This document shows, piece after piece, positions 1-7,749 of a DNA stretch of 12,500 nt (the stretch's first letter is position 1; each line of letters starts with the position of its first letter). The position numbers were made by a program, and so were the translations under genes. The notes below the pieces were generated by a model. The model saw only the letters and a list, made by a program, of their open reading frames with translations, searched no databases and was not told the origin of the DNA. Source of the DNA: Salpingoeca rosetta (lineage: Eukaryota; Opisthokonta; Choanoflagellata; Craspedida; Salpingoecidae); contig NW_004754921.1 of assembly GCF_000188695.1 (NCBI RefSeq), positions 279,734 through 292,233 of the forward strand, written 5' to 3'.

Positions 1-22
1 TGTGTGTGTGGTGCAACGGCTT
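1..22 (+). CDS. Possible 3' end of an internal exon (partial gene)
   Basis: A GTGAGT donor starts at 23. If the bases before it are exonic, they end in phase 2. That is the phase needed by the acceptor at 215, and the frame (ending in C-N-G) has no stop. The sequence is short and partly TG repeat, so it could equally be intron. It is listed only because donor and phase both agree with the downstream exon. Confidence 0.25.
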
Positions 23-78
23 GTGAGTTGTATTTGGCCTCTGTCCTTCGGTCGTGTGTGTTCGGTTCCGTATCATGA

Positions 79-203
79 ACACATTCACGCAAGCGCACGC
101 ACACATACACGCACATGCGCGTACTCGCACGTTCCCCTCTCTCCCCTCCCCGAACACACTCACGCACACACGCACACGCACACACGCACACACGCACACG
201 CAC
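79..203. repeat. CA/CACG-rich tract, acceptor side of intron
   Basis: Interrupted CA/CACG repeats, densest at 153-203. They end 12 bases before the proposed acceptor at 215. On the sense strand of the partial gene this is a CA tract on the acceptor side. Confidence 0.85.
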
Positions 204-215
204 GACCGCCACCAG

Positions 216-393
216 TGGCTGGAAGGAGGTGTGGCTGTTTGCTGGGTTCCTTGCTGTCGCTGTGGCCAGCGTGCTGCACTACCACTGCCACGTGCACTTT
301 CAGGATCTTGACCGTGTTGCATCTGCGCTCGCTGCTGCTGTTGGGGACGTTGCTTTCGGCGTGGGAGCGTGCCCTTCTCCCAAAATGACTTGA
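216..393 (+). CDS. Probable terminal exon of an unidentified plus-strand gene with a possible membrane segment
   Basis: I do not recognise the protein. An acceptor (CCACCAG) ends at 215 directly after a (CA)-rich tract, the same arrangement as most plus-strand acceptors in this window. From there 58 codons run to a TGA at 391-393. The first residues read GWKEVWLFAGFLAVAVASVL, a tryptophan-flanked hydrophobic stretch of membrane-helix length. It is followed by a His-rich patch and an Ala-rich tail. A second, pyrimidine-rich acceptor (GCACTTTCAG) ends at 303 in the same frame, so the last exon could instead start at 304. An AATAAA at 693-698 fits a 3' end for this gene. The upstream exons lie left of the window, so function cannot be assigned. 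The alternative is non-coding sequence that happens to be open. Confidence 0.4.
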
Positions 394-397
394 CGCC

Positions 398-464
398 GTG
401 TGTGTCTGTGTGTCTGTGTCTGTGTGTGTGCGTGTGTGCGTGTGTGTCTGTGTGTGTGTGTGTG

Positions 465-503
<39 letters not shown>

Positions 504-570
504 GTGCGTGTGTGTGTGTGCGTCTGTCTGCCTGTCTGTCTGTCTGTCTGTCTGTCTGTCTGCCTGTGTC
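398..570. repeat. Compound (TG)n-(TCTG)n microsatellite
   Basis: TG-rich repeats with scattered TC and CG interruptions (398-469) grade into long TCTG tetranucleotide runs (about 465-510 and 525-565). The tract starts a few bases after the TGA at 393, so it would lie in the 3' UTR of the partial plus-strand gene. Open reading frames here encode only Cys/Val/Ser repeats and are not real. Confidence 0.9.
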
Positions 571-692
571 AACCTATGTTTGCCCTTTTGTCTTTTGTGG
601 GGTCTGTCTCCCATTGCTCTGTCTCTCTGCCTCTGTGCCTCTCCGTGTGCACGAGCGCTGGTGATTGTTACCACTCGCTGATACCTAAGTCG

Positions 693-698
693 AATAAA
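693..698 (+). terminator. Candidate AATAAA polyadenylation signal
   Basis: A canonical AATAAA hexamer lies 300 bases after the TGA at 393, followed by GT-rich sequence near 728-745 (TGTGCGTGTG). It would close the partial plus-strand gene. No other gene on this strand ends nearby. The hexamer also occurs by chance, so confidence is moderate. Confidence 0.5.
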
Positions 699-876
699 CG
701 ATGTGATAGCGCTGGGTCAATGAATTGAATGTGCGTGTGCCATTCCGCATCCAAGACATTGCTGGGTGAATGGTGCCGTTATTCCAGTTCATGGCCTCTT
801 GGGTTTTGTAATGCATGCATCCAGAGCATCCTTTCGTGATGTGACACTACAAAAGCTCCTCTTGACACTTCTATTT

Positions 877-961
877 TGTTTTGTTTGTTTGTTCTGTTTG
901 TTCTGTTTTGTTTTGCTTTATTTATTTATTTTTGTGTGTGTGTGTGTGTGTGCGCGCGCGC
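877..961. repeat. T-rich (TTTTG/TTTG)n, (TTTA)3, (TG)n(CG)n tract
   Basis: TTTG-type repeats lead into TTTATTTATTTATT (917-930), then an alternating purine-pyrimidine run of TG (about 933-952) and CG (to 961). The last part is a classic Z-DNA-prone sequence type. Confidence 0.8.
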
Positions 962-1347
962 TTGTGTTGCAGCTCTGCTGTTTGCTGTTTGATTGTCTCC
1001 GTGCGTGCCAATGGGTACTGCACTGGGTTGGTGTGCACGTACCTGTTGAACAGACGTGAATCAATTACGAACATGCTTCTTGGAAACAGCGGAATTCTGT
1101 GCCTGTCCATCATTTTCCTATTATCAGCTCAACGGCTTAATGGCTCTTCTTGTTATCCAGAGACATCACATGGATCACATTGTCATTGGATTTACACTCA
1201 CAACCTACATACTTTGTCCATTAAGCTTGGTCTCATCACCACCGTGATGCATCAGGCTTTGGGCGACTACCTTGAATGCCGGGGTTGGTTGTCTTCGTGT
1301 ACTCGACCTCTTCTTGAGTTGTGCTGTGTCATATTTGAGATGTCCGG

Positions 1348-1384
1348 TTTTTTTTTTTTTTTGTTTGGTTTGGTTTGGTTTGGT
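1348..1384. repeat. Poly-T followed by (TTTGG)n
   Basis: Fifteen consecutive T (1348-1362) are followed by about four TTTGG units. This is simple sequence with no associated gene. Confidence 0.85.
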
Positions 1385-2136
1385 AGCTGTTGTTATTGAG
1401 GTTGGCTCGCAACGGCGTGCGCCGCAGCCAGACCGCCCATCAGCAGACCAACGCCCGAGCACACACGTGCGCTGCTGAAGCTGCGATCCACGCTGCAACT
1501 TGCAATATTAGCCAAACTCGGCTGACATGGAATGACCTCACATCAAAACAAAAAAAAAGTGGAAATGCGGAGACCAACACACCAACACAACAAGCCAAAC
1601 ACAGACATCCGCCTTTACAGCATGTCATCACACCATCCACACCTGCTCATGCGATGTGCATTATTGTTCTTTCCTTCCCCCGTGTTGGCGTCCGACAATC
1701 CAACTCAAAACGCCACACAACATATGACAAGGAAAGAACCACTTCCCAACAGCAACACAACAGCAACACAACAGCGACACCGCAACAATCATTCGCTGGT
1801 CATGCAACTCCCTTGCCACCCTCTCACCCCATCGCACAAGCACATTCATAAAACCAGTAAACCAGCAAGCAGCACAACTCCCTCCAACATACAATATCCG
1901 CACGCTCTTCCTTCGTTGCACAACAGCTGAAGGACAAGAATTGGATGCAGTCCAGTCATTTTCATAACAATCAATACAATCAAGCCAAGCATGCGTGCTC
2001 GCACACCCCACGCCACAACCAGAGTAACAACCTAACAACACAGCAATGGCATTCTCACAACACAACATCATCAGGCAGTACGTAACACGTACGCTCTTGC
2101 GCGCGCTGCCCCAACTCATGCAGCGCATGCCAATTA

Positions 2137-2468
2137 CTAAGCCACGTGCTGCTTCTCTTCCCAGAGCAGAGCAAGCGGAGAGGTGCAATCAACCATGGCC
2201 ACATCCACAGGCACGGCACCGCCACCCCACGGGCTCACCACCCCAACGCACATGCCCTCACACGCCGTGACAGCCAGAGTGCCATTCTGCTCCCGAAACA
2301 CAACCCCTCCCTCGTCCCCCTTCTTCAGCTTCCACATCATCATGGGATCGCCAATCTGGCACTCGGACAAGCGGTGGGGAACAAGGTAGCTCATTTCTGC
2401 CATCGCAGCCGCTGGGTTGCTCAGTGCACCACCATGATCGCCATCCATCGTCCACTTGGCCAGCCCAT
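2137..2468 (-). other. C-terminal beta-trefoil-like (ricin B type?) domain of the sulfatase
   Basis: After the Pro-rich linker, residues about 557-697 form a Cys-containing module. Its pattern (GLCLRAVDN, then ACDGLAKWTMDG, later ACEGMCVGV and a final LALLWEEK) resembles the repeated hydrophobic/Q-x-W-like subdomains of ricin-type carbohydrate-binding trefoils. This is pattern reading only. The canonical QxW is not intact, so it may be another small beta domain. A sugar-binding appendage on a sulfatase would fit substrate targeting. Confidence 0.4.
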
Positions 2469-3649
2469 CACACGCCCCAGCCTGCACCTCAGCCGTGCTG
2501 CTGTTGTCCACGGCCCGCAAGCACAACCCGCTCGTCGCTGTGGCGAAGAACACACCCTGCGCAGGTGCAGGCGGCGGTAGTGGTGGTGATGGCGACGGCG
2601 GTGGGAGGGGTCCAGGCGGCTGCCAGGGCCCCCAGTAGCCATGGTACGGCCCCTTTGCAGCTGCTTTGGCGGCGGGGTCACCCCTGTTATCGCCGGGGGT
2701 CTGGTAATATGTGGCGTCGTATGCAGCCGCGCGGGCAAGCAGCTGGCGCAAGAGCTGTGGGCGTTCGCGTGCAAGGTCAACGTGCTCCGTTTCATCCGCC
2801 TGCAGGTCAAACACACACCCCGGGTCGCACACGACGCTGGAGTTGCTGCCGTCGTCGGTGGAGTTGGGCATGTGCACGCCCGGGTAGAAACCGTACGGCT
2901 GCTTCCCACGCACGAGTTTGTACTGGCCCGAAATGAGAGCTGACGCTGCCACGGGGATACCGCCAGAAAGGGGCACGTCAACCCTGGGTGAGGTGCTGTT
3001 AGCGCCCGTGAGCATGGGCCACATGTCGAAGCCGTCGATGGGTGGGAGGTTGCTACGTGCGGCGCGGTGGTCCGTCGGATCCTCGCCAGCAAGCCGCGCC
3101 AGCGTGCTGTACCAGTCACATACGTGCATCAGCCCATGCACGTTCGTGCCCACCATATTCTTGGGCACGACGCCACCGGACACAAACGCCACTGCTCGCA
3201 CACCGCCCTCAAAGTCTGCTGTCTTGGCACCGCGAAACGGGTAGTTGTTGGCGTGGTCGTGCGGGCCCCCGTTGTCTGCACGCATGCACGAAGGGAAGAA
3301 GGGTAGGTACTGGTGGTGAGCAAACGAATGCTCATTCGAACTGTCAGGTGAACAGGGTGATGACGCAGACACGCGCACAGGCACGCAAAAGAGGGGGGGG
3401 GGGAACAACAGTCAACCAGAGACGACGCAGGGTGATAGAAGAGCTGCAAGACAACAGGGTATGTACTTACACATACATGTACACACGTGTTCACGACAAA
3501 AAAAACAACAACAATCTCACACGTACAACACACGCACACGCACACACTTACACACACACGCACACACTTACACACACACGCACACACGCACACACACGCA
3601 CACACACACACACGCACACACACACACACACACGCATATACACGCACAC

Positions 3650-3713
<64 letters not shown>

Positions 3714-4761
3714 ACACACGCACACACACACACACGCACACACATGTGCACACCACAGCAGGGCAACAATCAGTCTATCATCGACACCACAACCACGGCA
3801 GCCAACCTGATGAGAAGATGATGAGCGTGTCATCGAAGAGACCAGCGCGACGAAGCGCGAGCGTGACGTTGTTGATGGCCTCATCCACGGCAGATACCAT
3901 GGCCAGGCAGTGCTTCCGTGGCCGGTAGTCCACGTCAGGATACTTGTCCAGAAACCTGTCTGGGACTTCGAGTGGCGAGTGCACGTTCTGAAACGCCAAG
4001 TACAGAAACAGCGGCGTTGTGGGATCATGCGCGTGGATGATCCTCTCTGCCTCACGCGCGTACATGAACGTGCCATAGGTTCCGTTCTCGCCATACGCAG
4101 GCTGCGTGTCCCGCCACAAGTCAACGTAGCCCTGCCGGATCTGCGAGTAGTGGTGCTCCGCGCCAGAAAGGTAGCCGAAGCTGCTGTTGAACCCGCGGTG
4201 CACTGGCAGGCGGTCCGGTGAGCTCATACCACAGTGCCACTTGCCAACTTGATGCGTGGCGTACCCGGCGCGCTGCAGCACCTCCGCCAACGTCGTCATG
4301 TTCTGATCAATGCCGCCGCCAGGTACGGGTGGCGGGCGGTTCTCCTGGTTGACGTGGATCGGCAGTCGCCCAGAGAGCAGCGAGCTCCTGGTCGGAGAGC
4401 AATACTTGTAGGTGTAGAAGCGGCGAAGCATGGTTCCGTTGCGTGCCAGCTCATCAATGTGTGGTGTCAGCGGCTCATCGTTTGTGACGCCCGTGTTGGC
4501 GTACCCAAGATCGTCCACAAGGAAGTACACAATGTGCGGTGGTGGATGTCTTCTCATCTTGTTCTCCTTACCGCGGAGACCATGAGCCGCAACTTTACTG
4601 TCACCAGCATCAGCATGGTTGTCGTGGTGGTCCTGAGGGTGGTGGTTCAGCTGTTTGTCGCCGTTGCCCGCCACACCTGCCGCCCGAATACCCTTGTCCA
4701 ATCCGGCCATGACACAGACAAGCACCACAACCAACATCGGCCTCACCATCATCATCGTCAT
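2137..4761 (-). CDS. Secreted arylsulfatase B-like sulfatase with C-terminal lectin-like extension
   Basis: Two exons: 4761-3807 and 3275-2137, giving 697 residues. The splice (donor GTTGGC at 3806, acceptor GTGCAG at 3276) rebuilds the conserved FSSDNGG. Type I sulfatases hydrolyse sulfate esters using a formylglycine made from the Cys of C-x-P-x-R. Visible motifs are Asp83-Asp84 (VDDLGY, Ca2+ binding), CSPTR at 121-125 with Cys121 the formylglycine precursor, GKWH at 173-176, His261 (QNVHSPL), DNGG at 319-322 and Lys336. The RLPVHRGFNSSFGYLSG segment, LFLYLAFQNVHSPL and EGGVRAVAF point to the ARSB/ARSI/ARSJ branch, whose members act on glycosaminoglycan sulfate. The ATG at 4761 is chosen because it has A at -3 and is followed by a signal peptide (MLVVVLVCVMAG, residues 9-20); the frame upstream has no ATG. 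Several N-x-S/T sites fit secretion. Residues 539-556 are a Pro/Ser linker, and 557-697 are an extra domain described separately. The exact substrate is not shown by the sequence. Confidence 0.94.
3276..3806 (-). other. Intron of the sulfatase gene
   Basis: 531 bp, GT at 3806-3805 and AG at 3277-3276 on the minus strand, phase 1. It holds a large TG tract (sense strand) in its donor half and a C-run near the acceptor side. Confidence 0.92.
3531..3754. repeat. Long (CA)n tract inside the sulfatase intron
   Basis: About 220 bp of CA/CACG repeat, including an uninterrupted CA run at about 3657-3709. On the gene's sense strand it reads TG and starts about 50 bases after the donor. The His/Thr and Cys/Val frames through it are artefacts. 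Confidence 0.95.
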
Positions 4762-4844
4762 CGTTTCTCGCCGTCGAAAATTCACAAACACCACAACGAA
4801 TTGTCCACAAGCAAACACAAACAAACACGGCTGCGCTCAGTGTG

Positions 4845-4874
4845 CAAGCAAGAAGCAAGCAAGCAAAAGCAAAG
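4845..4874. repeat. (AAGC)n array, imperfect
   Basis: AAGC/AAGCA units with small insertions in the putative 5' region of the sulfatase gene, on the opposite side of the divergent promoter from the second array. Confidence 0.8.
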
Positions 4875-4956
4875 TTGCCACTTTTCTCTTGTTGTTGCTT
4901 GTTGCTTTTAGTTAGTGCTTTGTTGCCGATCATCGCTTGCTGGACCTACCACTGCG

Positions 4957-4985
4957 CACCACACCACACCACACCACACCACACA
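4957..4985. repeat. (ACACC)n pentanucleotide repeat
   Basis: About five ACACC units, upstream of the CH-gene start and probably in its promoter or 5' UTR. Confidence 0.85.
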
Positions 4986-5010
4986 GCCTGGATCAACACA
5001 TACGACACAC

Positions 5011-5042
5011 AAGCAAGCAAACAAGCAAGCAAGCAAGCAAGC
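5011..5042. repeat. (AAGC)n array abutting the CH-gene start codon
   Basis: Seven to eight AAGC units with one AAAC variant run directly into the ATG at 5043. The repeat itself supplies the A at -3; with G at +4 this makes a strong start context. Confidence 0.9.
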
Positions 5043-5664
5043 ATGGCTCACCGTGGAGTTGAGGGTGCCTTTGGCGACCTGGCCGAGCGCCGCGCTCGCG
5101 TAAGCAGCTTGTGCTCACATGGCACTGGTTGACGGTGTTGATTCGTTACGCACGCACGTTCTCGCTCTCCTGTTGTTGTTTCTGACCCTCTTCATATCAA
5201 CTCACTCACATGCAAACACACATGCAAACACACATGCAAACACACATGCAAACACATGCAAACACACACACACACACACACACAGGTGGACAGCAAGTAT
5301 GACAAGGAGCTGGAGAAGATCCACATTGCCTTTATTGAGGCCAACACAGGCGAGAAAATGACAGGCACCTTCCAGGAGTGGCTCAAGTCCGGGGTCGTCC
5401 TGTGCAAGTGAGCTTAGTTTCAATTGCTCGATTGATCGTGGCTTGGTGCATCCTACCAGCCACCCTGCTCATCACCGTTGCTTGCCCCTTCACTCATGTG
5501 CGTGCAGCTTGATCAACGCCCTGCAGCCGGGATCTGTGAAGAAAATTCACCCTGGATCTATGGCATTCAAGCAGGTGAGGCCGACCTCCACAACTCGCAT
5601 TCTGACCCCACAATCACAAACACGCAAAGCGACCAGCACAAGCCTTTCTCATCAACTCACTCGC

Positions 5665-5707
<43 letters not shown>

Positions 5708-6242
5708 GACACACGCGCACACACACACATACACACACAACAAAGATGGAGAACATCTCCAACTTTCTGACGGCGCTGCCGGCCTATGGCGTGCGCCCCG
5801 AAGACGTGTTCCGCACCTCTGATCTCTACGAGGGCGTCGACATGACAGCGGTGCGTAACGATCGCGCGCGTGCGTGCGTGTGTGTGTGTGCGTGTGCATG
5901 TGCGTGTGGTTCTCTATTCTGGGGGGTCGTACAAGTTCGGTATGGAACGCACATGTATGCACATGCGGTTGCTTGCTTGTCCGTGAAGATGCGGTAATCA
6001 ATACTGCAATCATCTGACACAAGCGATGTGTGTCTTCCTGCTGCACCTCTACACGCGCGTGTTTGTCTATCTTCGTCATCGCCTCCCCCTTGGCTTCTCA
6101 ACATGCCCGTCCCTTTTTTTGACTTGTTTGTTTCAGGTTCAACTCTGCCTCGAGAACGTGCGCCGCGTAGCAGACATGAAGAAGAAGGTGTGACAGCCTC
6201 ATTCAGGCTCCTCCCACAACACACCCACACTACAGCACACGT

Positions 6243-6310
<68 letters not shown>

Positions 6311-7352
6311 CTCATGTTCACACTCTCATGCACACGTGAGCACACCTTGTGTGGATCCCTTGTTAAATCACATCACTGCCACTGCTGCTGCTGTCATCTC
6401 TGTTTTCAGGGCGTCAAGGTTGAGGCGCAGGCCCCGCAGCGAAACCCGGTGTCGCTTCCAAAAGGCAGCGCCAAGCTCGGTGAAGTGAAGGCCCCCGCCA
6501 GGTGAGGCAGTGGGCACGACGGGCGAGGTCGTGGGGTTATGTCAGAAGCTGCAAGGGCTGATTGCCTTGCGTGTGTGTCATGTTCACTCGGTTTCACCCA
6601 ACCCATCAGCTTACACACAGATACGCACACGTACACAAAACCGCACACACACACACACACACATACAACAGCAGCGGCAGCGGGCCAAAGTATGCTGAAG
6701 CGAAGACGGACGACGCGGCGTACGGCGATCTGGCAGAGCGAATGGCGCGCTTGAAGTCAAAGTACAACCCGGAGGTGGAGAAGGAGGTGCGGGCGTGGAT
6801 TGAGAAGAAGACCGGGGAGAAAGTGGAGGGTGACTTCCAGGCCGCCTTGCGTGATGGTGTCATCCTGTGCAAGCTGGCAAATGCCATCAAGCCTGGTGCG
6901 GTTGCCAAGATCAACCAGTCCTCCATGGCCTTCAAGCAGGTACGCTCGTGGATGTGTGTGTATGTGCTGTTGAATGCGCGTGCGCGCGTGAGAGTGGTCC
7001 TCTGTTCCATTGCGTACGTGGTTTTATGAACCTCACATACTTGGTTGCCACATACTCATCGCAATCCACACACACACACAAAACACAACACAACACAACA
7101 CAACACAACACAACACACACACACACACACACTCCCACACACACACACACATACACACACACACATACACACACACATACACACATACAAACAAACAACG
7201 GCCAGATGGAGAACATCAGCAACTTTATTGAGTTTGCGCGCGGCGCCGGAATCAGCTCGAGCGATCTCTTCCAAACGGTCGCCCTGTACGAGGGAGAGAA
7301 CATGACACAGGTCCTCTTGACCCTCGACAACCTCAAGCGCAAGCACCCCTGA
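5043..7352 (+). CDS. Double calponin/transgelin-type CH domain protein
   Basis: Eight exons: 5043-5099, 5286-5407, 5508-5574, 5746-5850, 6137-6187, 6410-6501, 6672-6939 and 7206-7352 (909 nt, 302 residues). All introns are GT-AG and all phases agree. Type 3 (calponin/transgelin) CH domains are actin-associated. CH1 spans about residues 20-130 and CH2 about 199-298. Each has the hallmark series: a GEK...F core, LC-(N/K)-L-x-NA, SMAFKQMENISNF and LYEG-x-(D/N)-MT. Even the lead-in is repeated (FGDLAERRAR versus YGDLAERMAR), so the whole unit of about 117 residues was duplicated. A Lys/Pro-rich linker (about 132-180) joins the two. No calponin CLIK repeats are seen. Familiar calponins and transgelins carry one such CH; spectrin-type actin-binding domains pair type 1 with type 2 instead. 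Expected role: actin bundling or cross-linking in the cytoplasm. The ATG at 5043 has A at -3 and G at +4. Confidence 0.93.
5100..5285 (+). other. CH-gene intron 1
   Basis: Phase 0, donor GTAAGC. A minisatellite and (CA)n lead straight into the acceptor CACACAG at 5285. Confidence 0.9.
5209..5284. repeat. 12-bp minisatellite (ATGCAAACACAC) plus (CA)n
   Basis: About four to five copies of a 12-mer, one shortened to 8 bp, grade into pure CA that ends in the acceptor of intron 1. Confidence 0.9.
5408..5507 (+). other. CH-gene intron 2
   Basis: 100 bp, phase 2 (AA|C rebuilds Asn60), donor GTGAGC, acceptor GTGCAG. It is the only intron in this gene without a microsatellite. Confidence 0.88.
5575..5745 (+). 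other. CH-gene intron 3 with (CA)n at its acceptor side
   Basis: 171 bp, phase 0, between FKQ and MENISNF of CH1. The CA tract at 5666-5738 lies next to the acceptor CAAAG at 5745. The homologous position in CH2 also has an intron. Confidence 0.9.
5851..6136 (+). other. CH-gene intron 4 with TG/CG tract at its donor side
   Basis: 286 bp, phase 0. The donor GTGCGT is followed within about 12 bases by a CG/TG alternating tract (5863-5910). The acceptor is TTGTTTGTTTCAG ending at 6136. It has no counterpart in CH2. Confidence 0.88.
6188..6409 (+). other. CH-gene intron 5 with central (CA)n
   Basis: 222 bp, phase 0, donor GTGTGA, acceptor CTGTTTTCAG. A nearly pure (CA)n of about 66 bp lies at 6244-6309. 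Confidence 0.88.
6502..6671 (+). other. CH-gene intron 6 with tandem acceptors
   Basis: Phase 2, donor GTGAGG. The acceptor region has CAGCAG (ending at 6671 or 6674) and another CAG ending at 6680, all keeping frame. A short (CA)n (6643-6662) precedes it. Reading through the donor gives TGA at 6503-6505. Confidence 0.85.
6940..7205 (+). other. CH-gene intron 7
   Basis: 266 bp, phase 0, between FKQ and MENISNF of CH2, donor GTACGC, acceptor GGCCAG. It has a TG/CG-rich stretch soon after the donor and (ACACA)n/(CA)n from 7068 to 7193. Confidence 0.9.
7068..7193. repeat. (CA)n and (ACACA)n compound repeat
   Basis: CA units, then a run of AACAC pentamers (about 7080-7115), then CA with TACA interruptions, all on the acceptor side of intron 7. 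Confidence 0.9.
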
Positions 7353-7749
7353 ACATATCCACCCGCACTCGTTTGCTCCATTGCCTTTGCATGCTGGTCT
7401 GGTTGCTTGCGTCCTTGTTTGAGTGCTTGTGGCTGCGCACGCGCGTGCATACGCAAAATGGCGTGTCTCGAAGGACAGCCAGCCAGTAAACCTCGTCTTT
7501 TTGTGTTGATTTGATTGCTTTGGTGTAACTTGCATGGCATGTATTGGGGTGCAGAGTGGGTTGCAACCACAGCCACGACAACCGCCACAACAACAACATC
7601 ATCCATCAACCGACAGCAGCGAACGTACTCGCTCAACATCCATCACCCAAACTTCAAAAAGCTGCAACGTACAACATTATGTGACACCATCAAACCCACC
7701 ATCAAACCCGACGACAAAGCACCCCCCCCCAACGCACAACAACACAATA
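7353..7749. other. Convergent intergenic region
   Basis: 397 bp between the stop codons of the CH gene (plus) and the WDR81-like gene (minus), so it holds both 3' UTRs. No gene or structural RNA was seen. A C-run lies at 7726-7734. No AATAAA was found on the minus strand for the WDR81-like gene. Confidence 0.7.
7485..7490 (+). terminator. Candidate AGTAAA polyadenylation signal of the CH gene
   Basis: AGTAAA, a known variant hexamer, lies 133 bases after the stop. It is followed within 10-40 bases by T/GT-rich sequence (TCTTTTTGTGTTGATTTG), the usual downstream element. Confidence 0.45.

Larger units (their letters stand above)
699..2136. other. Intergenic region with no supported gene
   Basis: This 1.4-kb stretch is more AT-rich than the flanking exons. 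Open frames exist on both strands (for example 881-1399 plus and 1661-2188 minus). They read through homopolymers and repeats and show no recognisable domain. A pyrimidine-rich tract at 860-935 followed by TTGCAG (ending 972) resembles an acceptor, but no convincing exon follows. From about 1500 to 2136 the plus strand is A/C-rich, i.e. T/G-rich on the minus strand, and is probably the 3' UTR and flank of the sulfatase gene. No clear AATAAA lies within several hundred bases of the sulfatase stop on the minus strand. Confidence 0.6.
4762..5042. promoter_or_regulatory. Divergent promoter region between sulfatase and CH-protein genes
   Basis: Only 281 bp separate the two start codons, which face away from each other, so both promoters and both 5' UTRs must lie here. 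No TATA box is evident. The region contains AAGC repeat arrays near each start (4845-4874 and 5011-5042), an ACACC array (4957-4985) and a T-rich patch (about 4878-4922). Which elements are functional cannot be read from sequence alone. Confidence 0.6.

Noticed and set aside
917..930. Three overlapping AATAAA hexamers on the minus strand as the sulfatase poly(A) signal
   Set aside because: They lie within a TTTA repeat and would imply a 3' UTR over 1.2 kb, out of proportion for this compact genome. They are not excluded without 3'-end data.
881..1399. 172-codon plus-strand open frame
   Set aside because: It runs through a TG/CG tract and poly-T, has no recognisable domain, and shows AT-rich non-coding composition.
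1661..2188. 175-codon minus-strand open frame overlapping the sulfatase 3' end
   Set aside because: It overlaps the real C-terminal exon in another frame, is Cys-rich without pattern, and has no family resemblance.
3461..3928. Open frames of 60-330 residues made of His/Thr or Cys/Val repeats around CA tracts
   Set aside because: They are translations of dinucleotide repeats inside the sulfatase intron. The same applies to similar frames at 54-664, 5826-6308, 7010-7352 and 11289-11764.
4762..4824. An earlier start for the sulfatase at 4824
   Set aside because: The codon there is TTG, not ATG. The first ATG in frame is at 4761, in a good context and directly before a signal peptide.
5209..5258. 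CRISPR-like array
   Set aside because: Units are 12 bp with no unique spacers, inside a eukaryotic intron.
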